This document shows positions 19,549 through 28,382 of a stretch of 64,000 bases of DNA, one piece after another. This stretch comes from Saezia sanguinis (GTDB lineage: Bacteria > Pseudomonadota > Gammaproteobacteria > Burkholderiales > Burkholderiaceae_C). The stretch lies in NCBI RefSeq assembly GCF_003991585.1, contig NZ_PQSP01000002.1, forward strand, positions 62,001-126,000, read 5' to 3'. A model generated the notes under the pieces. That model was not told where the DNA came from, did no database searches, and saw only the letters and a program-made list of their open reading frames with translations. A program made the position numbers and the translations under genes. Within the stretch, counting starts at the first letter, position 1. The number at the start of each line of letters is the position of its first letter.

Positions 19549-21135
19549 CTAATCCAGAGGTGATAGAAAATCTAAAATCTGTTGCAGGTGCACAGTATCC
19601 AGTTTGCCATAAATGGGTTGTGAATTTGTGCCCGTTGAGTCTGGCGAAAATTGCCAGAAAGTAGCGTGCAGTGACAGTATGCCCAATGGCTGCTGGTCTG
19701 CATAAAAATGCAGTTGAACGGTAACCGGTTCTGCGGCATCCGAAAGGCCGATAGTCAGAGGCTGACCAGCAGCAATGGTTTGCTCCAGCAGGCGATTCAG
19801 TCCGGGGGCTTGCTGTTTGGCGATGTGAAGCCATGTTTGATTGCCCGGCCTGTGAATGTTAACCACCGTCCATTGTGAAAGCAGTTGATTCATGGTGGAC
19901 AGTGCATCAGCTGATGGGAGCATTCGGCCTGTCAGTGTGGCGGATGATGGGGCGCTATCGGCGGTTTCCCGAGATGGGAAGCCGGAGGCAGAGGCCGCTG
20001 CCGCTGGTGCAGGGTGCAACATGGCATCCGGCGCAGGTGGTGGTTCTGCTGCAGATGCCGGCGATGCTGATTGTGCGCTGCTGAGGGGGCTTGTTGCGGC
20101 TATGGGTGCTGGTGAACGCGAAGGCACTGCAGAACCTGCAACAGAGGCAAGCCTGTCATCAATATGGCGGGACTGTTGCTGTGGCGCTGACTGTTGACGC
20201 GCTGCGGGTACAGAGGCCAAGCGGTCAGATCCTATAGCTGATGTCGGCGCAGGAGACATTTGCATTGCAGGTGCTGCCGGTGTTTCCGGTCTTGCAGCAG
20301 ATGCAGATGTACCAGCCGCTGTCACAACCGACGTATCTCTGCCGGTGGCAGGCAGCGCAATGCTCTGAGAAAAAGATGCCGAAGATGCTGGCGCTGGTGT
20401 TCTTTGTGCTGCAAGGCGCTCTGAAACAGTGTCTTCGGTGATCGACAGGCGATCAGATGGTGCTGGCTGACGCGGTGAGGCTGTTGCCACAGGTGGTTGC
20501 GGCATAGCCTGAGCCGGCTTTTCTTCTACCTCTGTTTTCTCCGCAGAAATGGATGCCGTTGGCGCTGACTCAAGGGCGGGGCGAGGTATTTGGGCGATAG
20601 GGGGTGCTTCTGCAACAGATAGGGTGTCATGTGCGGGTGGCGAAAAAACGCGGGGCTCTGCAGTAATGATCTCTATGGAAGGAGAAAGATTTGCGTCCTG
20701 ACGCAGGCGGCTTTGTTCGGCTTGATCAGGCACCGCAGCAGGTTCTGCCAGTTGGGGTACTGGCCGAGGTGCTTGCTGAGGTATTGGGGCTGGCAGTGTG
20801 TTGACTGGCACAGGCATGCTGGCCGTTCGGCGATCGTCTTCATCCAGGAACTGTTGCGGGTCATTGATGGCCCATAGCAGCCCGATAAAGCCGGCCACCA
20901 GCAATGTCGCAAATGCTGCATTCCACGGCATGTGCGAGCTTCCAAACAAAGCGTTGAGTACACGCTTCCACCAAGGCGCGGGTGGCGGCGTGGTCGGGGC
21001 TGGTGTGACAGCATCATGCGCAGCTTTGAGTATGGCATCGCGTGTGGCCGCAGCAGGCCTGGCTTGCGCATCCGGAGCCTGCTCCAGTGCTTTTTGAAGG
21101 CGGGCATCCTGCCAGTGATGTTGTGGCCCGGTCAT
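19549..21135 (-). CDS. Anti-sigma-factor-like membrane protein with long Pro/Ala/Ser-rich periplasmic region
   Basis: A 528-residue protein whose start overlaps the stop of the ECF sigma gene by four bases, the normal place of an anti-sigma factor. The first 70 residues are cytoplasmic and charged, without the HxxxCxxC zinc motif. One membrane helix lies at about 73-90. Then comes about 300 residues of low-complexity Pro/Ala/Ser sequence that repeats a DRLAS/DRLSI motif, and a folded-looking C-terminal domain from about residue 408 (LLSQWTVVNIHRPGNQTWL). One segment, SPAPTSAIGSDRLA, recurs nearly unchanged in the divergent VIT-VWA protein. I infer it holds the sigma factor and senses something in the envelope. 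Confidence 0.6.
   Translation of the reverse strand: MTGPQHHWQDARLQKALEQAPDAQARPAAATRDAILKAAHDAVTPAPTTPPPAPWWKRVLNALFGSSHMPWNAAFATLLVAGFIGLLWAINDPQQFLDEDDRRTASMPVPVNTLPAPIPQQAPRPVPQLAEPAAVPDQAEQSRLRQDANLSPSIEIITAEPRVFSPPAHDTLSVAEAPPIAQIPRPALESAPTASISAEKTEVEEKPAQAMPQPPVATASPRQPAPSDRLSITEDTVSERLAAQRTPAPASSASFSQSIALPATGRDTSVVTAAGTSASAARPETPAAPAMQMSPAPTSAIGSDRLASVPAARQQSAPQQQSRHIDDRLASVAGSAVPSRSPAPIAATSPLSSAQSASPASAAEPPPAPDAMLHPAPAAAASASGFPSRETADSAPSSATLTGRMLPSADALSTMNQLLSQWTVVNIHRPGNQTWLHIAKQQAPGLNRLLEQTIAAGQPLTIGLSDAAEPVTVQLHFYADQQPLGILSLHATFWQFSPDSTGTNSQPIYGKLDTVHLQQILDFLSPLD
20215..20256 (-). repeat. 42-bp near-repeat encoding the shared SPAPTSA motif, in the anti-sigma gene
   Basis: On the minus strand this stretch encodes SPAPTSAIGSDRLA. 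It matches 23901-23942 (plus strand) at about 36 of 42 bases, so the two form an inverted near-repeat between divergent genes. Confidence 0.8.
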
Positions 21136-21755
21136 GATGAGCCCCCTAGTTCATTCAAATAGCGCTGCATGCAATGGCGCAGCTTCTGCATGGCATAACG
21201 CAGGCGGCTTTTCACGGTCTCAAAAGGCAGTGACAGGCTTTGGGCCATTTCTTCTATGGAAGCATCGTTTTCATGGTGCAGCAAAAAAGCGCTGCGTTGC
21301 ACGGGTGGCAGGTCATCAATGCATTTGAGCAACTGTGAGCCTGCGGCACGCCAGTAGGCGGTGTCTTCGCTGGAGTGTGCCGTCATGCCCAAAGTGGCCT
21401 GAATCCATTCCATCGGGTCGCCGGTATTTTCTTCCGTTTCAATGGTTACGTATTTGTTCTGGCTGCGGAACCGGTCAATGGCGGCATGGTGTGCAATCGT
21501 GTAAGCCCAGGTTTTCCATGACGCACCGCCCTGATCCGGTGGCAAAAACCCGGCCCGGTTGGCAATGATACGCATCCAGACGTCCTGAAACACTTCTTCA
21601 GCCTGCGAAACCAGCGCAGAGCCAAGTATCCGCCGGATAAAACGCAGCATGGCGCTTTCATGGCGGGTGTAGAGGGTGTCAAAAGCGGCACTGTTGCCGC
21701 AAACGTAAGCAATCATCAGTTCTTCGTCGCTAAAGTGTTGATGCGAAATGGACAT
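21132..21755 (-). CDS. ECF-type RNA polymerase sigma factor
   Basis: A 207-residue group 4 sigma factor. Region 2 spans about residues 20-95 (AFDTLYTRHESAMLRFIRR, EEVFQDVWMRI, WKTWAYTIAHHAAIDRFR) and region 4 about 135-190 (LPPVQRSAFLLHHENDASI, LSLPFETVKSRLRYAM). No region 1.1 or 3. It sits just upstream of and overlaps an anti-sigma-like membrane protein. Divergent candidate promoters with the same two motifs lie between it and the VIT-VWA gene, suggesting autoregulation. No name is assigned. Confidence 0.92.
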   Translation of the reverse strand: MSISHQHFSDEELMIAYVCGNSAAFDTLYTRHESAMLRFIRRILGSALVSQAEEVFQDVWMRIIANRAGFLPPDQGGASWKTWAYTIAHHAAIDRFRSQNKYVTIETEENTGDPMEWIQATLGMTAHSSEDTAYWRAAGSQLLKCIDDLPPVQRSAFLLHHENDASIEEMAQSLSLPFETVKSRLRYAMQKLRHCMQRYLNELGGSS

Positions 21756-21778
21756 TCAGCAATGGTTCTTAGATGTTT

Positions 21779-21806
21779 TACGTTGGATGTACTGGCAAAG
21801 GGTTAG
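21779..21806 (-). promoter_or_regulatory. Candidate ECF promoter for the sigma/anti-sigma operon
   Basis: Minus strand CTAACCCT (21806-21799), 16-base spacer, CGTA (21782-21779) followed by AAACATC. The same two elements with the same 16-base spacing face the other way at 21834-21861. The AAC-containing -35 and CGTA -10 fit ECF promoters in general. The CGTA box ends 24 bases before the sigma gene's ATG. Confidence 0.6.
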
Positions 21807-21833
21807 TTTAATCTCAGAAAGTAAAAAACTTTT

Positions 21834-21861
21834 TTAACCCCTAACCCCGGTGGGCTGCGTA
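21834..21861 (+). promoter_or_regulatory. Candidate ECF promoter for the VIT-VWA operon
   Basis: TTAACCCC (21834-21841), 16-base spacer, CGTA (21858-21861) followed by TAAAACATC, matching the minus-strand element at 21779-21806. A second AACCCC copy sits inside the spacer at 21843-21848. The CGTA box ends 29 bases before the ATG at 21891. Confidence 0.6.
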
Positions 21862-21890
21862 TAAAACATCATCTTAACAAGGAGTGGACC

Positions 21891-24275
21891 ATGGCGCACC
21901 ATTGTCGAACAGAAAAAAGGTATTTATGGGGAACGGGGCGATTGCAAAAGCAGGCTTTGGCCTGGCTGGGGCTGTTTGTTTTTATGATCACGGTTCTGCT
22001 GGTCAATTCTGCTGCGTGGGCACAACAGGAAAATACACGGCAGACAACACAAAGCCCTTACTTTTATATTCCAGGTGGGAAAGAAGGGGTCGATGAACTG
22101 CCGCTTAAAAATACGGATGTGGATGTGCGTATTTCCGGTGTCATTGCTGATGTGACCATCGTGCAGCATTACAGCAATACCGGTTCGCAGCCGATTGAAG
22201 CCAAATATGTGTTTCCAGGTTCTACCCGTGCAGCGGTATATGCAATGAATGTACGCATTGGCGAGCGGCTGATTGAGGCGGATATCCGCGAAAAGCAGCA
22301 GGCGCGTGCCGAGTATGAGGCGGCCCGTGAAGAGGGCAAAACAGCAGCCTTGCTGGAAGAACACTTGCCGAATGTGTTTCAGATGAATGTGGCTAACATC
22401 ATGCCGGGTGACGATGTGCGGGTTGAGCTTCATTACACGGAACTGCTGGTGCCGCAGTCGGCAAACTACCAGTTTGTGTTTCCGACCGTGGTGGGGCCGC
22501 GTTACAACAGCCCGCATACGCAGGACCGGCGCTCACAGGCAGCGGCTTCCGCGACCAGCCTGCCATACCTGCATGCCGGAGAGCCCAGCAGCAGTGACTT
22601 CCATCTGAAAGCCGTTATTGTGTCGCCGCTGGGGATTAAAGAGGTATCATCGCCATCGCACGAGCTTCAGGTGGCGCTGGCAGAGCACGATCAGCGTGCA
22701 AGCATTGATCTGGGGCAGAGTGCGCAGGCCAATAACCGTGATTTCATTTTGAACTATCGCCTGGCCGGAGACCAGATCGAATCCGGCGTAATGTTGTATC
22801 AGGGGGAAAATGAAAATTTCTTTTTAGCCATGGTGCAGCCGCCCAAGGCCATCAGCAGTGAGATGATTCCACCGCGGGACTATATTTTTGTGGTGGATAT
22901 TTCGGGTTCGATGGGCGGGTTTCCGCTTGATACCGCCAAACAGGTGGTGAAAGAACTGATGGGCACCCTGCGCCCGAATGACACGTTCAATGTGCTGCTG
23001 TTTTCCGGCAGCAGCAGCACACTGGCGCCGCAGTCGGTGGCTGCAACAGAAGAAAATATCCAGAAGGCGCTGCAGATGCTGAGCACCTACCATGGCAGCG
23101 GCAGTACCGAGCTGATTCCTGCACTGCGCCACGTGTATGGTTTGGAAAAGGCTCCCAACCTGTCGCGCACCGTGGTGATTGTGACCGATGGTTATGTCAG
23201 CGTAGAGAAGGAAGCGTTTGATCTGGTGCGCCAGAACCTGGATAAAGCCAATGTGTTTGCCTTTGGCATCGGCTCTTCTGTGAACCGCTACCTGATCGAA
23301 GGGCTGGCACGTGCCGGTATGGGCGAGCCGTTTGTCATTACGAACGCGGCCCAGGCCGCTGAGCAGGCGCAGGTATTTCAGCGCATGATTGCCTCCCCCG
23401 TGCTGACCAGTGTCAAAGCTGGTTTCCAGGGGTTTGATGTGTATGATGTGGAGCCCAGCCATCTGCCCGATGTGCTGGGAGAGCGCCCGGTGATTGTGTT
23501 TGGCAAATGGCGTGGCGAAGCTACGGGCAGTATTGTGATCGAGGGTCAAAGCGCAAGCGGCCCCTATCAGCAGGTGCTGACCGTATCCGGGCAGGCCAGC
23601 CGGGATGCCTCTGCTTTGCGTTACCTGTGGGCACGCAGCCGTATTGACGGGCTGATGGATAAAGAGCATCTGGGCTATGGCAATTCCTACAAAGAGCAGA
23701 TCATCGAACTGGGTTTGAAATACAGCATGCTGACGCCGTATACCAGTTTTGTCGCTGTGGACCATACCGTGCGCAACCAGGGGGGTGAATCGACTTCTGT
23801 GACACAACCTTTGCCGATGCCGCAAGGGGTCAGTGATCTGGCGGTTGGCGCACAGGAAAATATGCGCTTCCAGGCATCGGCAAGTCTTGCAATACAAGCG
23901 TCTCCCGCGCCGACATCAGCGATGGGGTCTGGCCGTTTGGCCACTGCAGCTGTAGCGCAACCGGCTGATGAGCGCAAAGAAGAACTGGCACGGGAAGCTC
24001 CTTCAGTTGTTGCAGAGCCTGTCTTATCTGAACCAGTCTCCACAACGGCGACGGGAACTGCAACGACAGTGGATACGGCTGCTTTTGCACAGAATCAACC
24101 GGCGCAAGAAACATCTCTATCAGAGCGGGATAGCCAGGCCGTTGTGGACAAGCCTGTGGTGGTGGATGAAGGTGGTTTGCCGGGCTGGGTTCTGCCTTTG
24201 TTGCTTGTGGTTGCCGCCAGTGTGCTTTGGGCTATTTTGGGGTATGTCCGGCGCAGCCGCCAGCACAAAGGATAG
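21891..24275 (+). CDS. VIT and von Willebrand A domain envelope protein
   Basis: A 794-residue protein. A hydrophobic N-terminal segment (about 23-45) acts as signal or anchor. A VIT domain follows (about 55-185: VDVRISGVIADVTIVQHY, VFPGSTRAAVYAMN), then a VWA domain with MIDAS DISGSMG at about 335 and the VTDG loop. A disordered Ala/Thr/Pro region is next, then one C-terminal membrane helix and a basic tail RRSRQHKG. The end resembles a sorting signal but I see no LPxTG motif and no sortase nearby. ATG 21891 has AAGGAG upstream. Related proteins are called inter-alpha-trypsin-inhibitor-like or sortase-target proteins; function here is unknown. Probably controlled by the divergent ECF sigma. 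Confidence 0.8.
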   Translation: MAHHCRTEKRYLWGTGRLQKQALAWLGLFVFMITVLLVNSAAWAQQENTRQTTQSPYFYIPGGKEGVDELPLKNTDVDVRISGVIADVTIVQHYSNTGSQPIEAKYVFPGSTRAAVYAMNVRIGERLIEADIREKQQARAEYEAAREEGKTAALLEEHLPNVFQMNVANIMPGDDVRVELHYTELLVPQSANYQFVFPTVVGPRYNSPHTQDRRSQAAASATSLPYLHAGEPSSSDFHLKAVIVSPLGIKEVSSPSHELQVALAEHDQRASIDLGQSAQANNRDFILNYRLAGDQIESGVMLYQGENENFFLAMVQPPKAISSEMIPPRDYIFVVDISGSMGGFPLDTAKQVVKELMGTLRPNDTFNVLLFSGSSSTLAPQSVAATEENIQKALQMLSTYHGSGSTELIPALRHVYGLEKAPNLSRTVVIVTDGYVSVEKEAFDLVRQNLDKANVFAFGIGSSVNRYLIEGLARAGMGEPFVITNAAQAAEQAQVFQRMIASPVLTSVKAGFQGFDVYDVEPSHLPDVLGERPVIVFGKWRGEATGSIVIEGQSASGPYQQVLTVSGQASRDASALRYLWARSRIDGLMDKEHLGYGNSYKEQIIELGLKYSMLTPYTSFVAVDHTVRNQGGESTSVTQPLPMPQGVSDLAVGAQENMRFQASASLAIQASPAPTSAMGSGRLATAAVAQPADERKEELAREAPSVVAEPVLSEPVSTTATGTATTVDTAAFAQNQPAQETSLSERDSQAVVDKPVVVDEGGLPGWVLPLLLVVAASVLWAILGYVRRSRQHKG
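23901..23942 (+). repeat. 42-bp near-repeat encoding the shared SPAPTSA motif, in the VIT-VWA gene
   Basis: Encodes SPAPTSAMGSGRLA and matches the stretch at 20215-20256 in reverse orientation. It lies in the disordered region before the C-terminal membrane helix. Confidence 0.8.
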
Positions 24276-24390
24276 GCTCAGTTTCTGAGAGGATGTTTTT
24301 AACAGGTTAAGGGTATACCGGAGGAGTGAAGCGCGTAATGCAGGTCATTGCTCCGGCGCCCGGATTCAAATTTGAATAAAGGAATACATC

Positions 24391-25920
24391 ATGATGCAAC
24401 GATTCTGGATTGGGCGCCGACATCCATTGGCGGCGGCCGTTTGTTTTTCGCTGTTATTGACTTCAGGAGGCCCGGCTGTTTATGGCAGGACACCGGCGGT
24501 TGCTTCGTCAGTGGTCTGGCCCCAGCCTCAGGTGCAGATGCCTTTGGAGCCGGGGCGTGCGGTACAGGTACAGATACAGATGGTGCCGAATTTCAGAGCC
24601 CCCAGCGCAACGTCATGCAACCGTGCCCCGGTGATGCGGGAGGTTCCTGGCGGCAGGTCACAAGGCGGAGGGGCGTATGAAAGCCATGCTGAAGACCGGT
24701 TAGTGTTGTCACGCAGCGATGCAATGCCGTTGCGTGATGAGAGCAGTGCCCCTGTTTCTGCTGCAGCACCCCCTGTCGCTCCAACGGTGGCAGCGCGGCC
24801 GTCTCCTGTGACGGGGAGTAGCAGTGCCGCCAGCGAACGTGTCAGAGGAGCAGATGTTGTCCGCCCTGAACCTACACAGCAAACCCGTGTAACCGCCGGC
24901 ATGGTGGATGACAATGCGGACTTTGGTGAATACCTGGCGTATTTAAAACGGCATGCCCAGGTTGTACACCGTGAGCGCGATGTGAGTGAGCGCCATGTGT
25001 TATGGGTGCGTGATGAGCAAGGCCGTTCTGTGCCGGATGCCGAAGTGGCGATCATGTCCCAGCAAGGTGCTGCCATGTGGGCACGGACTGATGCGGCGGG
25101 CCGTGTCTGGGTACACCCCAACGCGTTTGATCCTCAAAAAACAGCATCCACCTACCAGGTGTATGTGCGTAAGGGGGATCTGCAGACACAAGGCATACTG
25201 CGCCGCGCTGACCGGAGTGCGCTGGAACTGGTATTGCCGTCCGTGCCGGTGGTCCAGCGTGCCCAATTGGATCTGGTTTTTCTGATAGATTCTACAGGTT
25301 CGATGGGCGATGAAATCGCCAAATTGCGGGCCAGCCTGAAAAGCATCACCGCAGAAGTCGCGCAACTGCCAAGCCAGCCGGATTTATGCCTGGGGCTGGT
25401 GACGTACCGGGATCAGGGGGATGCCTATTTGTTGCGCAGCTACGATATGACCAATGACGTGGATGCCTTTCAGCGCATTCTCAACCAGTTGCAGGCCAAT
25501 GGGGGCGGCGATGAACCGGAAGCCATGAACGAAGCCTTCAATGAAACGGTACATAATCTGAGCTGGCGTGGCAGCGGCGCCACACGGCTGGTGGTTTTGC
25601 TGGCAGATGCGCCTCCTCATCTCGATTATGGTGGCCCGCAGTACGATGACGACATGGTGGCGGCTTTGGGGATGGGGATTAAAGTGTTCAGTGTAGGGGC
25701 CAGCGGGCTGAATGAACAGGGAGAGTACATTCAGCGACAGATTGCCCAGTACACGGGGGGTAAATTCGTGTTTCTGACCTATAAAGACGCCAGCAACCCC
25801 GCCAGTGGCCCGGGAGCCCAGACGGTGCATGATGTGCGCAATTATTCTGTGGAAACGCTGGATCAGTTGATTGTGCGTCTGGTACGGGAGGAACTGGCCT
25901 ACTTGCCAAGCGCACAATAA
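24391..25920 (+). CDS. von Willebrand A domain secreted protein
   Basis: A 509-residue protein with an N-terminal signal sequence, a Pro/Ala/Ser-rich stretch to about residue 170, a small Ig/CNA-like segment (RHVLWVRDEQGRSVPDAEVA) and a C-terminal VWA domain with intact MIDAS DSTGSMG at about residue 300. VWA domains bind metal and protein partners. It lies 115 bases after the VIT-VWA gene on the same strand and is likely part of the same ECF-linked set. I do not recognise a closer family. Confidence 0.75.
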   Translation: MMQRFWIGRRHPLAAAVCFSLLLTSGGPAVYGRTPAVASSVVWPQPQVQMPLEPGRAVQVQIQMVPNFRAPSATSCNRAPVMREVPGGRSQGGGAYESHAEDRLVLSRSDAMPLRDESSAPVSAAAPPVAPTVAARPSPVTGSSSAASERVRGADVVRPEPTQQTRVTAGMVDDNADFGEYLAYLKRHAQVVHRERDVSERHVLWVRDEQGRSVPDAEVAIMSQQGAAMWARTDAAGRVWVHPNAFDPQKTASTYQVYVRKGDLQTQGILRRADRSALELVLPSVPVVQRAQLDLVFLIDSTGSMGDEIAKLRASLKSITAEVAQLPSQPDLCLGLVTYRDQGDAYLLRSYDMTNDVDAFQRILNQLQANGGGDEPEAMNEAFNETVHNLSWRGSGATRLVVLLADAPPHLDYGGPQYDDDMVAALGMGIKVFSVGASGLNEQGEYIQRQIAQYTGGKFVFLTYKDASNPASGPGAQTVHDVRNYSVETLDQLIVRLVREELAYLPSAQ

Positions 25921-25986
25921 ATGATTAAAATCACACACTCCCGGTTCTGACAGAATGCAGGGTAATATATCGGGTATGTATAAAAC

Positions 25987-26063
25987 GGCGCATTAGCTCA
26001 GTTGGTTAGAGCGGTGGAATCATAATCCATGTGTCCGCGGTTCGAGTCCGTGATGCGCCACCA
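25987..26063 (+). tRNA. tRNA with CAT anticodon (elongator Met, or Ile2)
   Basis: A full cloverleaf: acceptor GGCGCAT paired with ATGCGCC, D arm AGCTCAGTTGGTTAGAGC, anticodon loop ATCATAA giving CAT, T arm CGCGGTTCGAGTCCGTG, and encoded CCA at 26061-26063. It is 77 bases with CCA. CAT could be elongator methionine or lysidine-modified isoleucine; the elongator is more likely. Confidence 0.95.
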
Positions 26064-26080
26064 ATACTACATGACTTGCT

Positions 26081-26117
26081 CGGCACGCCAGACGTCTGGG
26101 TGCCGTTTTTGTTTTTC
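26081..26117 (+). terminator. Terminator after tRNA(CAT)
   Basis: A long GC-rich stem (CGGCAC and CCAGAC paired with GTCTGG and GTGCCG, one bulged G) is followed by two T-runs. It starts 17 bases after the tRNA. Confidence 0.85.
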
Positions 26118-26182
26118 TGTTGGCGTTTTTATGGCAGACTGTATCATTGAACGTTGACAGTAAAAATTTCAAGGGACATGTC

Positions 26183-26644
26183 ATGATGCAAAATCTTTCC
26201 GCGCGCTCCTCTTTCCTTCGGATGTTCCTGCTTGCATTGTTGATGGTGGCAGGGCTGGCTTTGCTGGTGTCGGAGTCACATGCACAGAATTACCGGGCGC
26301 ATATTGGCGGGCCGTACGGGCGTGTTTTCCCGCCGCAGGCCTATCGCGGGGTTCTGACCGTGGTTCAGTATCCGGTGGTGGAACTGGATGGCGAGCGCGA
26401 AAGAATGGTGCCTGGTACGCGACTGATTGACACCAGTAACCGTTCTATCACCCCTGCTTCGGTTACAGGCAAGCGCCTGGTGGTAAATTACGTGCGCTAT
26501 GCCAACGGGCAGCTCCATACAATCTGGATTTTGACCCCGAAAGAAGCGCAGGAACGGCGTGCCGTGGCCAATCCCTCCTGGTGGGAAGGGCTGGTGGAAA
26601 GCCTGGGCTCCTGGGCAAATGTGGTGAATTGGTTAGGGTATTGA
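26183..26644 (+). CDS. Secreted or periplasmic protein of unknown function
   Basis: A 153-residue protein with a signal peptide (LLALLMVAGLALLVSESHAQ, cleaved after AQ or HA) and a mature part of about 120 residues with no Cys. It includes YRGVLTVVQYPVVELDGERERM and VNYVRYANGQLHTIWIL, suggesting a small beta-rich domain. ATG 26183 has AAGGGA 6 bases upstream. It sits between the tRNA and miaB. I do not recognise the family. Confidence 0.7.
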   Translation: MMQNLSARSSFLRMFLLALLMVAGLALLVSESHAQNYRAHIGGPYGRVFPPQAYRGVLTVVQYPVVELDGERERMVPGTRLIDTSNRSITPASVTGKRLVVNYVRYANGQLHTIWILTPKEAQERRAVANPSWWEGLVESLGSWANVVNWLGY

Positions 26645-26653
26645 GAAACCGGT

Positions 26654-28102
26654 ATGAATCGTTTGTTTGAGGCACATGACCAGGAGGTCATGCAACCGGC
26701 CGACACTGTGGCAGACCGTCAGCCTGATGGGCGTGTGCGCAAGGTGTTTATCAAAACATTTGGCTGCCAGATGAATACCTATGACTCGGACAAAATGGTT
26801 GATGTGCTCAAAGCGCAGCAGGGCTATGAGCTGACGGACGACCCGGAGCAGGCCGACCTGATTCTGTTTAACACTTGTTCAGTGCGTGAAAAAGCACAGG
26901 AAAAGGTGTTTTCCGATTTGGGGCGGGTCAAGCATCTGAAAGAAAAAGGGGTGCTGATTGGTGTGGGCGGCTGTGTGGCCTCACAGGAAGGGCAAACCAT
27001 CATTGACCGGGCTCCTTATGTGGACGTGGTTTTCGGGCCGCAGACGCTGCACCGCTTGCCTGCCATGCTGGAGGCGCGCCGGCGTCAGCAGCAGCCACAG
27101 GTGGACATCAGTTTTCCTGAAATTGAAAAATTTGATAACCTGCCCCCGGCAAAGGTCGAGGGCGGCAGCGCTTTTGTCTCCATCATGGAGGGCTGCTCCA
27201 AGTACTGTTCTTATTGCGTTGTGCCTTATACCCGTGGGGAAGAGGTGTCACGCCCGTTTGAAGATGTGCTGGTTGAAGTGGCCGGGCTGGTTGAGCAGGG
27301 CGTGAAGGAAATCAACCTGCTGGGGCAAAACGTCAATGCCTATCGGGGTGTTATGGGTGCATCGGGTGAAATTGCAGATTTTGCCCTGTTGCTGGAGTAT
27401 ATTGCCGAAATTCCTGGAATTGAGCGTTTGCGTTATACGACCAGCCATCCCAATGAGTTTACCCAAAGGCTGGTTGACGCCTACGGCAAAATCCCTCAGT
27501 TGGTGAGCCACCTGCACCTGCCGGTGCAACATGGTTCCGACCGCATTTTGATGGCGATGAAACGTGGCTATACTGCGCTTGAGTACAAAAACATCATCCG
27601 GCGTTTGCGCGAGGTAAGGCCGCAAATCAGTTTGTCTTCCGATTTTATTGTGGGTTTTCCAGGAGAAACCGCAGACGATTTTGCTAAGCTGATGAAGCTG
27701 GTGGAGGATGTCGGGTTCGATAATTCGTTTTCTTTCATTTACAGCCCCCGTCCGGGGACGCCGGCAGCCAATTTGCAGGACGATACCCCCCATAAAGAAA
27801 AAGTACGCCGCTTTCAAATGCTGCAGGAAGTGCTGGAAGCCAATATCAACCGGATATCACAAGGTATGGTGGGAAGTGTTCAGCGCATTCTGGTTGAAAG
27901 CGCCGCACGCCGTCCGGGGCCTGATGGCCGTCCGGAGATGATGGGCCGCACAGAATGTAACCGCAAGGTGAATTTCCAGGCCGGTCCGGTTGGAGCGAGA
28001 CTGACGGGGCAGTTTGTCGATGTACGCATTACGGATGCATTTTCTCACTCTCTGAGAGGGCAGATTCTGACCGATGAAGTCGTTAGCCCATCAGGAGCGT
28101 AA
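26654..28102 (+). CDS. miaB: tRNA-2-methylthio-N6-dimethylallyladenosine synthase MiaB
   Basis: A 482-residue methylthiotransferase. The N-terminal UPF0004 domain binds one 4Fe-4S cluster through Cys in [17 protein letters not shown] and GGCVAS. The radical SAM domain has CSKYCSYC at about 181-188 and [10 protein letters not shown]; a C-terminal TRAM domain binds tRNA. It adds the methylthio group to i6A37 of tRNAs reading U-starting codons. The N-terminus is about 30 residues longer than the minimal form. It follows the small secreted protein gene by 9 bases. Confidence 0.95.
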   Translation: MNRLFEAHDQEVMQPADTVADRQPDGRVRKVFIKTFGCQMNTYDSDKMVDVLKAQQGYELTDDPEQADLILFNTCSVREKAQEKVFSDLGRVKHLKEKGVLIGVGGCVASQEGQTIIDRAPYVDVVFGPQTLHRLPAMLEARRRQQQPQVDISFPEIEKFDNLPPAKVEGGSAFVSIMEGCSKYCSYCVVPYTRGEEVSRPFEDVLVEVAGLVEQGVKEINLLGQNVNAYRGVMGASGEIADFALLLEYIAEIPGIERLRYTTSHPNEFTQRLVDAYGKIPQLVSHLHLPVQHGSDRILMAMKRGYTALEYKNIIRRLREVRPQISLSSDFIVGFPGETADDFAKLMKLVEDVGFDNSFSFIYSPRPGTPAANLQDDTPHKEKVRRFQMLQEVLEANINRISQGMVGSVQRILVESAARRPGPDGRPEMMGRTECNRKVNFQAGPVGARLTGQFVDVRITDAFSHSLRGQILTDEVVSPSGA

Positions 28103-28382
28103 AAGAAAAATTGAAAAGTAGAACAGATAGGGATGCTTTTTTGACAATCGTGCTACTATGTCAGATACACCATAATCAAGCGGCATAGTTGACTGGATAG
28201 TGTATATATACTTTTGAATTGGCCTGGTGCCCTTATCTAGGGCAGAGAGGCTATTAAAAGCTGTTGAAAAAGCCGTTGATGGTGAAAAGCGGGTATGCCA
28301 ATGGGTATGTCTGCTGCTTGACTGATTTTGACCGTAATGCCGGAGCTTTAATGCCGGGGCATCGGATTTAGGACGATTTTGA

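Noticed and set aside
22824..23897. Antisense open frame of 357 codons inside the VIT-VWA gene
   Set aside because: The plus-strand protein has clear VIT and VWA domains; the antisense frame has none.
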